A DNA stretch of 44,996 bases from the NCBI GenBank assembly GCA_017859815.1, contig JAFMMM010000005.1:1-44996 (forward strand). The letters run 5' to 3'. A program made the position numbers and the translations under genes. Numbering within the stretch: the first letter of the stretch is position 1; each line of letters starts with the position of its first letter. This document shows positions 36,090 to 44,670 of this stretch, one piece after another. The DNA comes from Planctomycetota bacterium. GTDB lineage: Bacteria > Planctomycetota > Planctomycetia > Planctomycetales > Planctomycetaceae. The notes under the pieces are model-generated. The model had not been told where the DNA came from and ran no database searches. It saw nothing but the letters and a program-made list of their open reading frames with translations.

Positions 36090-37337
36090 TTGAAAGCTGA
36101 AATCCTCGCAATCGGATCCGAACTCACTTGTGGATCACGACTGGACACCAACAGCCAGTGGCTCAGCAGAGAGCTGGAGTCGCTGGGCTGGACTGTTGCC
36201 AGGCACACGACACTCGCCGACGATTTGGAAGCGATCTCCACTGAAATTCGATCTGCCCCTCAGCGTTCAGACCTGCTGCTGATCACCGGTGGTCTTGGCC
36301 CGACGCTGGATGATCTGACCCGTGATGCAATGGCAACTGCGTTTGCTCAGCCTTTGGTTCGTGACCCGGACGCAGTCCGGCAGATCCAGGACTTGTTTGC
36401 AGCGCGGGGACGGGAAATGCCGCAAAGTAATCTCCGCCAGGCGGACCGGCCTCGTGATGCGCAAACGCTGCACAACAGTTGTGGAACGGCCCCGGGAATC
36501 CTGCTGCAAGTTGATCGGTCTGACAGGCAGTCACCCTGCCTGATTGCGGCCATGCCTGGCGTCCCCGCTGAAATGAGGGTCATGTTTGAGCAGCAAATTC
36601 GCCCGCAGCTTCCCGAAAGTTCGGTAGCATTGTGCCGTAAAGTGATCCGTAGTTTTGGTTTCGGAGAATCCGAAGCGGAGCAGCGTCTGGGAGATCTGAC
36701 TGCTCGCGGACGGAACCCTGAAGTTGGTATCACGGCCAGCGAGGCGGTCATCTCATTCTGGATCTCGGCTCGCGCCCCCAACAGAGACTCAGCCGCTGAG
36801 CTCTGCCTTGCCACCGAACAGGAAGTGCGTTTGCGTCTGGGAGACGCCGTCTACGGAGATGGAGACACTGAACTCTATGAGGTGTTGCTGCAACTGCTGC
36901 AGCAGAGCTCCGCCCGGATCGCAGTGCTTGAAGGAGCGGCGACGGGAGGGCAGATCGGTCTGTGGATGTCGGCAGATGCACGCAGCGAAACTGTCCTCCA
37001 CGAAGCGTCGCTGGTGCGACCGACAACAGCACTGGCCGATCGCCAACAGCCTCAGGACAGCACCTTCGAACAGTGGCAGGACCAGGTCCGCAGCCAGTGT
37101 CACGAGTACTTTGGCAGCCATGCAGTGAATGGAATCCTCCTGTCCTCCGGATACTTTGATGAGCAGCAGCCTTCCGGTGTGATTGTCCGACGGGGAATGG
37201 TTGCCGCAGCGACCCCGGACGAAATCCAGTTTCGTGACGTCAGCATGAGCGGCAATCTCAGAATCTTTCGCCAGCGTGCCGGACGAACGGCAATCAATCT
37301 GCTGCGCCTCAGCATGCTGCATCAAATCCGTCCGTGA
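36090..37337 (+). CDS. cinA: CinA-family protein with degraded amidohydrolase domain
   Basis: The gene starts with TTG: the family N-terminus MKAEILAIGSELTCGS begins exactly there, 3 bases after the guaA stop. The 415-residue protein has a complete N-terminal molybdopterin-binding-like domain (ITGGLGPTLDDLTRDAMATA, NSCGTAPGI, AAMPGVPAEMRVMFE), which in CinA/COG1058 enzymes acts as an ADP-ribose-type pyrophosphatase. The C-terminal domain corresponds to PncC nicotinamide-nucleotide amidase, but the catalytic motif AESCTGG reads EGAATGG (residues 281-287), with Ala283 and Ala284 replacing Ser and Cys. The amidase is probably inactive. The N-terminal activity may be retained. Coupling to guaA is unusual and suggests a nucleotide-housekeeping role. 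Confidence 0.88.
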   Translation: MKAEILAIGSELTCGSRLDTNSQWLSRELESLGWTVARHTTLADDLEAISTEIRSAPQRSDLLLITGGLGPTLDDLTRDAMATAFAQPLVRDPDAVRQIQDLFAARGREMPQSNLRQADRPRDAQTLHNSCGTAPGILLQVDRSDRQSPCLIAAMPGVPAEMRVMFEQQIRPQLPESSVALCRKVIRSFGFGESEAEQRLGDLTARGRNPEVGITASEAVISFWISARAPNRDSAAELCLATEQEVRLRLGDAVYGDGDTELYEVLLQLLQQSSARIAVLEGAATGGQIGLWMSADARSETVLHEASLVRPTTALADRQQPQDSTFEQWQDQVRSQCHEYFGSHAVNGILLSSGYFDEQQPSGVIVRRGMVAAATPDEIQFRDVSMSGNLRIFRQRAGRTAINLLRLSMLHQIRP

Positions 37338-37538
37338 TTACTGCGGCTCATACGCGAAGGCCGACACTGTCGGATATTCGACGAAAAGAAAAAAACCGCT
37401 GCTGCGGCCGGAATCGCTCTTCTGCCAAATTTGCCGGATTTGCTATTCTCTCCTGCGTGCCCGGCTGCATGACAACTCAAAATCGCTTCCGGGATTCCAT
37501 TGCAGCCGTCGTGTATCGTTCCGATGGAGTTTGTATTG

Positions 37539-38414
37539 ATGAGATCCCAAATGCTGCATCGCATAGCATTTTTCGCTGTTTTTACGGTATTCGCCCCCGG
37601 TCTGTCCGCCCAGGGGGTACTGACGTGGAAACTGAATTCCGGCGAGCAACTCAATTATGTCATCACCCAGGAAACGGACATGCAGCTGGAGGTCGCGGGC
37701 CAGCGACAAAGCATGAAATTGACACAGGTGATGGATTTAGCGTGGAAGATCACGGACGTCACCGCGACTGAAGCCAGGATGGAGCAGGTGATTACGCGCA
37801 TCCGGCTGTCCTCCAGCGGAGGCGCCATCGAAGCGTTCGCCTTTGATACCGAAAACGCTGCTCAGGACGACTCCCCGGTGGCTCGTTCGATCGCCGGAGT
37901 GTTCGGTAAGGTGACCAATGAATCCTTTCAGGTCACAATGAAGAACAACGGACAGATCGCGGCTGTCGAAGTACCGGAGTCGATCTTGAAGACACTTCCC
38001 GCCACAGGTGTTGTTACCGAACAGACGCTGCGTCAAATGATGACTCAGTCGGCAGTCACATTTCCCTCCACGGCAGTCGTGGAGAATGATTCATGGCAAA
38101 GCAACCAAACTGTTGATGTGCAGTTTGGGACCATGAAGATCGGATCCGAACTGACCTATCGGAAACGCGACGCGGCATCCGGGCATGCCGTGATTACGAT
38201 CGTGCCGAAGATCAGCATCGTGGCTGATGAAAGTTCTCCGCAGCAGGTCGCCATGAAATCATCCGAAGGAAGCGGCACGATCCACTTCGATACAGAACGA
38301 GGCCGCGTCGTCACCTCGGAACTCGACCTCACAATGCAGATGCAGGTGAGTCAATTCGGCCGCAATATCGATCAGGTCGTTCGCCAGCGAACCAAAATGG
38401 AATTGGCAGAATAA
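37539..38414 (+). CDS. Secreted DUF6263-like protein
   Basis: I start at ATG 37539, 9 bases after GGAG; a TTG at 37500 and ATGs at 37524 and 37551 are in frame. The 291-residue product has a signal peptide (HRIAFFAVFTVFAPGLSAQG) and then a soluble beta-rich domain. LTWKLNSGEQLNYVITQETDM, VDVQFGTMKIGSELTYRKR and HFDTERGRVVTSELDLTMQMQV match the general pattern of the planctomycete-enriched DUF6263 family, whose function is unknown; I recognise it only by pattern. It lies 200 bases after cinA with its own ribosome-binding site, and a strong terminator follows its stop. Being secreted, it is probably periplasmic. Confidence 0.7.
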   Translation: MRSQMLHRIAFFAVFTVFAPGLSAQGVLTWKLNSGEQLNYVITQETDMQLEVAGQRQSMKLTQVMDLAWKITDVTATEARMEQVITRIRLSSSGGAIEAFAFDTENAAQDDSPVARSIAGVFGKVTNESFQVTMKNNGQIAAVEVPESILKTLPATGVVTEQTLRQMMTQSAVTFPSTAVVENDSWQSNQTVDVQFGTMKIGSELTYRKRDAASGHAVITIVPKISIVADESSPQQVAMKSSEGSGTIHFDTERGRVVTSELDLTMQMQVSQFGRNIDQVVRQRTKMELAE

Positions 38415-38478
38415 TCTCGCGGCACTCGGCCGCCCGACCACCGGCGAGCTGGTGGTTTTCAAGCCGAAATCGCACAAG

Positions 38479-38516
38479 AAAGCCGGACCGTTCCTGAGAA
38501 CGAGCCGGCTTTTTTT
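38479..38516 (+). terminator. Intrinsic terminator after DUF6263-like gene
   Basis: AAAGCCGG (38479-38486) pairs with CCGGCTTT (38505-38512). An inner CGTTC/GAACG stem extends it past a two-base mismatch around a CTGA loop. Seven T residues (38510-38516) follow. It lies 64 bases after the stop of the secreted protein gene. Confidence 0.92.
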
Positions 38517-38669
38517 GTTCGGAAACGGGAAATTCACTGCCCTTTCCTTCCCGCGCCATCGCACGTCCGGAGATTCGGAAATAATGCAGCGGGGGATGAA
38601 CTGGCCGGAACACCACGGGCAATTCCGCGAGCCACCTGAATTCGTCCCCGGCGGATAAGGAAACACATC

Positions 38670-39236
38670 GTGAGACGAATTTTTCTGACTCTGGCTGTGC
38701 TGGCGAATATCTGCATGGTTGCCGCGCTGGTTCTTGGAATTCAGGTCGGGGACCCGCTGGCCCAGGGTGGTGCCGATCCGGAAGTGAATGCACGAATCGG
38801 CACACACATGCTGATCGGGCTGGCGGCACTCACCAGCGTGACTCTGGTCCATGCCCTGCTGTTCACCTATTTCATGGGTACCGGACGGTGGCTGGAGGAA
38901 ACTTCCACCGCCTACAGTCTGAGCAGCGATCTCCACAAAGCTAATCAGAAGCTGAAATACGGCATGATGCCGGGAATTATGCTCGTCTTCATGATGATCC
39001 TTGCCACCGGATGCCTCGGAGCGGTGGCTGACCCGGCGACTGCTGTCTCGCTGGCAGAAAGTACCGGAATCACAGATGCGACCCTGCATTTTTCCGTCGG
39101 CGTGCTGACATGGGTTGTGAATCTGATTGTGAACTTCACTCAGTATATTCGCATCGGTCGCAACACCCTGATCGTCGAAAAGGTGCTTGCCGAGGTCCGC
39201 AGAATCCGGCTGGAACGCGGACTGGCCGTTGACTGA
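38670..39236 (+). CDS. Four-helix inner-membrane protein
   Basis: The gene starts with GTG 38670, with AAGGAAA about 9 bases upstream. The 188-residue protein has four predicted membrane helices: about 3-26, 43-70, 97-119 and 140-160, with short loops. The first loop holds NARIGTHMLIGL, and the cytoplasmic-type tail ends in VEKVLAEVRRIRLERGLAVD. I do not recognise a family. An Asn/His/Thr-rich helix 2 (GTHMLIGLAALTSVTLVHALL) and the aromatic loop FTYFMGTGRWLEE could bind a ligand or cofactor, but no known motif is complete. It is preceded by the terminator of the secreted gene, so it has its own promoter, and followed by ~305 bases before the next gene. Confidence 0.78.
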   Translation: MRRIFLTLAVLANICMVAALVLGIQVGDPLAQGGADPEVNARIGTHMLIGLAALTSVTLVHALLFTYFMGTGRWLEETSTAYSLSSDLHKANQKLKYGMMPGIMLVFMMILATGCLGAVADPATAVSLAESTGITDATLHFSVGVLTWVVNLIVNFTQYIRIGRNTLIVEKVLAEVRRIRLERGLAVD

Positions 39237-39541
39237 AGCGGCTTTGCGGCCGGCATCCGGTCATACACGCCCGCTCCGTTTCTTTGCACTGCCTCGCGAA
39301 CCAGTCGCTTCCACCAAAGAGCAGTCTCCAGTGCTGGCGATAGCTTGATTCGACGGACAGACCAGATGGGGCAGAATTCCCGAGCAGCTGACAGATCGCT
39401 TTTCGGCTATTATTCTTCCTGTCGGAAATTTGTCGCACTGCAGTTCAGAATGACGTCCTGCGTTATCAAATGAACAGCAGAGAAGTCGTGTGAACATAAA
39501 CACCCTGTGCCGAATGTCACCTGGCACGATCACGGAAGAAA
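39237..39541. other. 305-base intergenic region
   Basis: I see no gene, clear terminator or strong inverted repeat. The region separates the four-helix protein from the 94-residue protein and probably contains the promoter of the latter; a TATTAT near 39408 is a possible -10 box but no convincing -35 could be matched. Confidence 0.4.
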
Positions 39542-39826
39542 ATGATGGCGGACAAAGAATACTCCCGGTACCAGCAGAAGGTCATTCAGAGATACTACGA
39601 TAATCGCGAGCAGATTGACGAGCAGCGTCTTGCTGAACTTGTGACCAGCCTGTTTCTGGCCTCTCCCGCGAAACAGAAGAAACTTTGGCAAACTGCAGAA
39701 GAGTTGCTGACACGAATGAAAGTCCCGGCATCCCGAATCGAGCACATCATTCAGTCTGGTGACCCGACTGTGCTGGCACGGGTTGTTGAGGATGTTCAGA
39801 AGGGAATTCTGAAACGTTCAAAATAA
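39542..39826 (+). CDS. Small conserved-looking helical protein
   Basis: The 94-residue protein starts MMADKEYSRYQQKVIQRYYDN, with GGAAG about 10 bases upstream; the second ATG at 39545 is equally possible. The sequence is almost all helical: EEQRLAELVTSLFLAS-like and KLWQTAEELLTRMKVPASRIEHIIQSGDPTVLARVVEDVQKG. The pattern of Tyr, Arg and Leu positions and normal codon use argue for a real gene. I recall similar short proteins in planctomycete genomes but cannot confirm it. There is no signal or membrane helix. The fold could be a small RNA- or protein-binding helical bundle; no function is known. Confidence 0.72.
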   Translation: MMADKEYSRYQQKVIQRYYDNREQIDEQRLAELVTSLFLASPAKQKKLWQTAEELLTRMKVPASRIEHIIQSGDPTVLARVVEDVQKGILKRSK

Positions 39827-40092
39827 TCGCCACGGCAATTGAACCTGGACAAACCGAGGCACCGATCCCACAATAAGTTTGCCGCAGGGATCATCAGGTC
39901 CCGGCTGCCAGGGCTGCGGTCCGGTGCTGTGCGACCGCTGGTTGCGTGTTGCTGGCAGATCGTTTCCCCGCAGAGTATTTCTCGCCGAACGTCGTCGTAG
40001 CCGGCCGACTTCTGTGCGTTTTCGCATGGAGGAAGCGAGTCATCTTCAGCGTCGTTTTTTCCGTCTGTGATTCGTCCGATCCGGAGTGCACC

Positions 40093-43000
40093 ATGATTCG
40101 TCAGGTTGCCTGCCTGCTTCTCACAATACTTGCAGTGACGACTTCTGTTCACGCAAGCGACCAGCCCGCAGCAGAGAATTCAGCACCGCGAACAATCCAG
40201 TTCAACCGCGATATTCGCCCACTGCTGTCCGACAACTGCTTCTTCTGTCACGGCCCGGATAACAATCGCCGGGAGGCCGACCTCAGACTGGACACCCAAC
40301 AGGGTCTGCTGGGGAACAAGAACAATATTGGGGCAATCATCCCCGGCTCCCCCGAAACAAGTGCCCTGATTGAGCGGATCGAAGCAACCGACCCGGAAGT
40401 GATCATGCCTCCCCCCGACAGCGGGAAGTCGCTGACAGACGAGCAAATTCAGTTGCTGAAAGACTGGATTGACCAGGGAGGAGAATTCGAGGGCCACTGG
40501 TCATTTCTTCCGGTCAATACAAAGCATTTGACGGAGCATTCGGACGATGCGACCACGACTGCAGAAAGGATCGACCAGCTTGTTAATGTGCAGCGAGAAG
40601 CCAACGGGCTGACTCCAGCTTCCCAGGCAGATCGGGTGACACTTTATCGTCGTCTTAGTCTGGATTTGACCGGCCTGCCGCCCGCAGCAGACGACGTGCA
40701 GGCATTTGTCTCTGACCAGTCGCCGCAGGCATGGGAGAAGGCTGTCGACCGATTACTGGAGTCTCCTCACTTTGGCGAGCGCATGGCCGTCTGGTGGCTT
40801 GACCTTGTCAGGTACGCCGACAGCGTGGGTTACCATGGCGACCAGGAGGTCAGCGTCTCTCCCTATCGCGACTACGTCATCCGCTCCTTCAATTCCAACA
40901 AGTCGTTTGATCAGTTTACTCGGGAACAACTGGCCGGCGACCTGATGCCCGCTCCCAGCCAGGAACTTCTGGTCGCTTCGGGATACAATCGCCTGGGAAT
41001 GATGAGTGCCGAGGGAGGGGTTCAGCCAAAGGAATATCTCGCCAAATACATCGCCGAACGCGTCCGTAACGCAACCGGTACGTGGCTGGGGATTACGCTG
41101 GGCTGCGCTGAATGTCACGATCACAAGTTTGACCCGCTGACCACTCAGGACTTCTACCGATTTGAGGCGTTCTTCGCTGACATTCGCGAAAAGGGGCTGT
41201 ACTCGGGCGGTGGCCCTGCTGACCGCTGGGGCCCAAGCATGCGGGTTCCAACTCCGCAGCAGCAGCAACAGCAGGAACAACTGGACCAGAAAATTGCGGC
41301 ACTGAAGACAACCTTTCAGGCAACCACGGCGGCACTGGAAACAGAATTGAGCCTTTGGGAGAAAGCCTACGTCCCATGGACCGTACTCAAGCCAAACTCC
41401 GCTGCTGCTCGCGACAAAACCACGTTGAAGGTCGCCCCGGATGGCAGCGTGCTGGCCGAAGGTCCCAATCCGGCAACCGAAAGCTACACCCTGAAGTTCT
41501 CTGAACTGCCTGCCGGTGTGACTGCATTCCGAATTGATGTCCTGCCTCACAAGTCCCTGCCCAAACAGGGTCCTGGACGTGCCGGCAACGGAAATTTTGT
41601 TCTGTCCGAACTGACGATACGCATTGAAAATGGTGACGACGTTACTGCTGTGGAACTGCAGAATGCTTCAGCCAGCTACGAGCAAACCGGTGCCGCTGGC
41701 AATCATCCCTACGGCAAATGGGCCGTGGCAGCGGCGATTGACGGGGATTCGCAAGGCCCGACGTGGGGCTGGGCCATCATGGAGCAGGCTGGCAAGCCAC
41801 ACCACGCAATCTTTGAGACTGCTGCTGATTTGACGCTCCCCGAAAACGCAAGGCTGTCCATTGCCATGGAACAGAACCACGATAATCCGGGGCATAACAT
41901 CGGCCACTTTCGCATTTCTGCAGCGACGTCGCCACGCCCCGTTTCTGCTTCCACGCTTCCGCCTCCAGAGATCGCAGGGCTGCTGGCTGTTCCAAAAGCA
42001 GAACGCAACGCAGAGCAAACGGAACAGATTCTCGGCTGGTTCCGCACCGTCTCTCGTGAACTTGAACCGGTTCGAAATGAACTGGCTGAACTGGAGAAAC
42101 AGCGAACAGCTCTGCAGAATTCACTGACCCTGACTCTTGTTACGGAATCAGTCGAACCACGCATGATTCGAATTCTCCCGCGCGGAAACTGGATGGACGA
42201 ATCCGGCGAGGAAGTTCAGCCCGCTGTCCCTGCTGTTTTCGGTGGTGCTCCTGCTGCCGAGGGCCGCCTGACGCGGCTCGATCTCGCCAATTGGATCGTG
42301 TCGTCGCAGAATCCACTGACGGCCAGGGTCACCGTCAACAGGATCTGGAAACTCTTCTTTGGAGAAGGACTCTCCAGGCGTCTTGACGATCTCGGCGCCC
42401 AGGGCGAATGGCCGACTCATCCGGAACTGCTGGATTTCCTCGCGGCGGAATTTCAGACTGGCGGATGGGATTTCAAACACCTGATCAGGTCCATCGTCTT
42501 CTCCGAAACCTATCAACAGAGTTCTGTGGCATCCGCTGCGCTTCAGCAACAGGATCCGTACAACCTCTGGCTCGCCCGCCAGGGACGCTTTCGCCTTGAT
42601 GCGGAATTCGTGCGCGACAGCGTGCTGAGTATCAGCGGATTGCTGGTGGACAGCATCGGTGGGACCAGCGTGCGGCCTTATCAACCGGCCGGCTATTGGG
42701 CCTACCTCAATTTCCCAACGCGGAAATGGACTGCCAATTCCGGCGAAAAGCTGTACCGCCGTGGTCTTTACACCCACTGGCAGCGTCAATATCTGCATCC
42801 GGCTTTGCTGGCCTTCGACGCACCCGGGCGGGAAGAATGTACAGCCCAGCGCAGTCGCTCCAATACGCCGCTGCAGGCACTGGTGCTGATGAACGCTCCG
42901 GAATATGTCGAAGCCGCCCGAGTACTGGCCGACAGGATGCTCGCGGACGAAACCACAAGTGATCAGCAGAAGATTGATTTGCTCTTTCGCAGGGCGGTTT

Positions 43001-43212
43001 CACGGCCGGCAAGCGATGCCGAACAGGCGATCCTGCAAAGGTTGCTGAATTCACACCGTGAACAGTATGCCGCTGATCCCGAAGCGGCAGGACAACTGCA
43101 GTCAGTTGGAGAATTCCCCGCAACTTACTCCGGGGGAATTGCTGAATTGGCAGCCTGGACCAGTGTCACCAGAGCTGTATTGAACCTGCACGAAGTTGTT
43201 ACGCGGAACTAG
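40093..43212 (+). CDS. PSCyt1/PSCyt2/PSD1 planctomycete cytochrome-like protein (right copy)
   Basis: I start at ATG 40093 (GGAG 6 bases upstream), which opens the signal peptide MIRQVACLLLTILAVTTSVHA; a leader 49 residues longer is open but unlikely. The 1039-residue protein has a PSCyt1 haem motif (CFFCH, residues 49-53; VIMPPPDSG), PSCyt2/DUF1549 (YRRLSLDLTGLPP, VRYADSVGYHGDQ, CAECHDHKFDPL), a coiled-coil and beta-sandwich middle part (GNGNFVLSELTI) and PSD1/DUF1553 (NPLTARVTVNRIWKLFFGEGL, REECTAQRSRSNTPLQALVLMN). It is the same architecture as the minus-strand gene at 7449-10478 and precedes the DUF1501 gene by 45 bases. Role inferred: periplasmic redox or polymer-degrading partner of the DUF1501 protein. 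Confidence 0.93.
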   Translation: MIRQVACLLLTILAVTTSVHASDQPAAENSAPRTIQFNRDIRPLLSDNCFFCHGPDNNRREADLRLDTQQGLLGNKNNIGAIIPGSPETSALIERIEATDPEVIMPPPDSGKSLTDEQIQLLKDWIDQGGEFEGHWSFLPVNTKHLTEHSDDATTTAERIDQLVNVQREANGLTPASQADRVTLYRRLSLDLTGLPPAADDVQAFVSDQSPQAWEKAVDRLLESPHFGERMAVWWLDLVRYADSVGYHGDQEVSVSPYRDYVIRSFNSNKSFDQFTREQLAGDLMPAPSQELLVASGYNRLGMMSAEGGVQPKEYLAKYIAERVRNATGTWLGITLGCAECHDHKFDPLTTQDFYRFEAFFADIREKGLYSGGGPADRWGPSMRVPTPQQQQQQEQLDQKIAALKTTFQATTAALETELSLWEKAYVPWTVLKPNSAAARDKTTLKVAPDGSVLAEGPNPATESYTLKFSELPAGVTAFRIDVLPHKSLPKQGPGRAGNGNFVLSELTIRIENGDDVTAVELQNASASYEQTGAAGNHPYGKWAVAAAIDGDSQGPTWGWAIMEQAGKPHHAIFETAADLTLPENARLSIAMEQNHDNPGHNIGHFRISAATSPRPVSASTLPPPEIAGLLAVPKAERNAEQTEQILGWFRTVSRELEPVRNELAELEKQRTALQNSLTLTLVTESVEPRMIRILPRGNWMDESGEEVQPAVPAVFGGAPAAEGRLTRLDLANWIVSSQNPLTARVTVNRIWKLFFGEGLSRRLDDLGAQGEWPTHPELLDFLAAEFQTGGWDFKHLIRSIVFSETYQQSSVASAALQQQDPYNLWLARQGRFRLDAEFVRDSVLSISGLLVDSIGGTSVRPYQPAGYWAYLNFPTRKWTANSGEKLYRRGLYTHWQRQYLHPALLAFDAPGREECTAQRSRSNTPLQALVLMNAPEYVEAARVLADRMLADETTSDQQKIDLLFRRAVSRPASDAEQAILQRLLNSHREQYAADPEAAGQLQSVGEFPATYSGGIAELAAWTSVTRAVLNLHEVVTRN

Positions 43213-43257
43213 GCACCCGGATTCCCGTCTTTCCCTGCCCCTGCAGAAAGCTGTGTC

Positions 43258-44670
43258 ATGAATCTTCTTCCCACCAGTGTCGCACGACGGTCTTTCCTCC
43301 GCGGAAGTGGCGTGAGTCTTGGTTCGATGGCGTTATCTTCGCTGTTGAATTCTGAAGACTCTGCGATGGCGGCAGAGGGTATACCCGGACTTCCGCATTT
43401 TGCATCGCGGGCAAAGCGAGTGATCTGGCTTTACATGGCCGGCGGGATGACACATCTCGACACGTTCGACCACAAACCGATGCTGGAAAAGATGCACGGA
43501 CAGCCGATGCCGGAATCGGTCACGCAGGGGCAACAGATTGCACAGCTTCAGGGGAAAAAGCTGAACTGCTTTGCCCCACAACACAAATTTCAGCGTTATG
43601 GTCAGTCGGGACAGTCAATCGCAGAAATCTGGCCGCATCTCGGTGACAAATGCGCGGATGAGATGTGCATCGTGCGATCGCTGCATACGGATGCCATAAA
43701 CCATGACCCCGCTCATACCTTTATGAACACCGGCACCATGACTTCGGGGCGACCAGCCATGGGATCATGGCTGACTTACGGTCTTGGTACCGCAACTGAC
43801 AGCCTGCCAGGGTTCGTGGTCATGGTCTCAACCGGGGGCTTCGGACAGAAACAACCTATTGCGGCGAGACAATGGCATTCCGGTTTCCTGCCAGGGCAGT
43901 TTCAGGGAGTGGAATTTCGCGCGTCTGGTGACCCGGTACTCTACGCCGGAAATCCTCCGGGCGTAAATCGTGAGCGTCAACGAGATGTCGTTGATTCGAT
44001 CCAGCAACTGAACCAGCTTGCCGAACAACGACTGAACGACCCGGAGATCAGCACCCGCATTCGCCAGTACGAGCTGGCATTTCGAATGCAGACCAGCGTT
44101 CCCGACTTGATGGATGTCAGTGACGAACCCCAGCATATCTTCGATCTCTACGGAACTCGCGGAGGCGACGGAACATTTGCGTCCAACTGCCTGCTGGCCA
44201 GGCGACTTGCTGAACGAGGTGTTCGGTTTATCCAGCTGTATCACCGCGACTGGGACCATCACGGTGCCGTAAAAGCCCATTCCCAGGGTACTGCTCGCGA
44301 GGTCGATCAGGGAGCAGCCGCCCTCGTGACCGACCTCAAACAACGTGGCATGCTGGACGATACAATCATTGTCTTCGGTTCCGAATTTGGACGAACCCCC
44401 ATGGCCCAGGGCAGTGGTCGTGACCATCACCTTGCCGGGTTCACAATGTGGTTTGCCGGTGGCGGTTTCAAGGCTGGAATGAGCTTCGGAAATACCGATG
44501 AATTCGGATACCACTCCACAGAGAATCGCGTGTCAGTGCATGACGTGCATGCAACTTTGCTGCATCAGCTTGGAATTGACCATCGACGATTCAGCTATAA
44601 GTTTCAGGGGCTGGATGTGCGGCTGACGGGCGTCGAGGAATCTCGTGTGGTTGAGGAAATCCTGGCCTAA
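43258..44670 (+). CDS. DUF1501 protein, Tat-exported (right copy)
   Basis: The 470-residue protein has a Tat signal (ARRSFLRGSG, Arg10-Arg11) and the DUF1501 motifs: KRVIWLYMAGGMTHLDTFDHKP, IVRSLHTDAINHDPA, GRPAMGSWLTYGLG, NCLLARRLAERGVRFIQL, GSEFGRTP and GRDHHLAGFT. The Asp and His positions are consistent with metal binding in the phosphatase/sulfatase-like superfamily. It follows the PSD1 gene by 45 bases and is in mirror orientation to the left DUF1501 gene. Compared with that copy it has a different signal segment and a different middle region, so the two are diverged paralogues, not recent duplicates. Its stop overlaps by 4 bases the stop of the opposite-strand ligase gene. Confidence 0.94.
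   Translation: MNLLPTSVARRSFLRGSGVSLGSMALSSLLNSEDSAMAAEGIPGLPHFASRAKRVIWLYMAGGMTHLDTFDHKPMLEKMHGQPMPESVTQGQQIAQLQGKKLNCFAPQHKFQRYGQSGQSIAEIWPHLGDKCADEMCIVRSLHTDAINHDPAHTFMNTGTMTSGRPAMGSWLTYGLGTATDSLPGFVVMVSTGGFGQKQPIAARQWHSGFLPGQFQGVEFRASGDPVLYAGNPPGVNRERQRDVVDSIQQLNQLAEQRLNDPEISTRIRQYELAFRMQTSVPDLMDVSDEPQHIFDLYGTRGGDGTFASNCLLARRLAERGVRFIQLYHRDWDHHGAVKAHSQGTAREVDQGAAALVTDLKQRGMLDDTIIVFGSEFGRTPMAQGSGRDHHLAGFTMWFAGGGFKAGMSFGNTDEFGYHSTENRVSVHDVHATLLHQLGIDHRRFSYKFQGLDVRLTGVEESRVVEEILA

Noticed and set aside
37380-37420. Minus-strand CCGC/GCGG hairpin followed by a T-run upstream of the DUF6263-like gene
   Set aside because: The stem is only 4 bases and no minus-strand gene reads into it.
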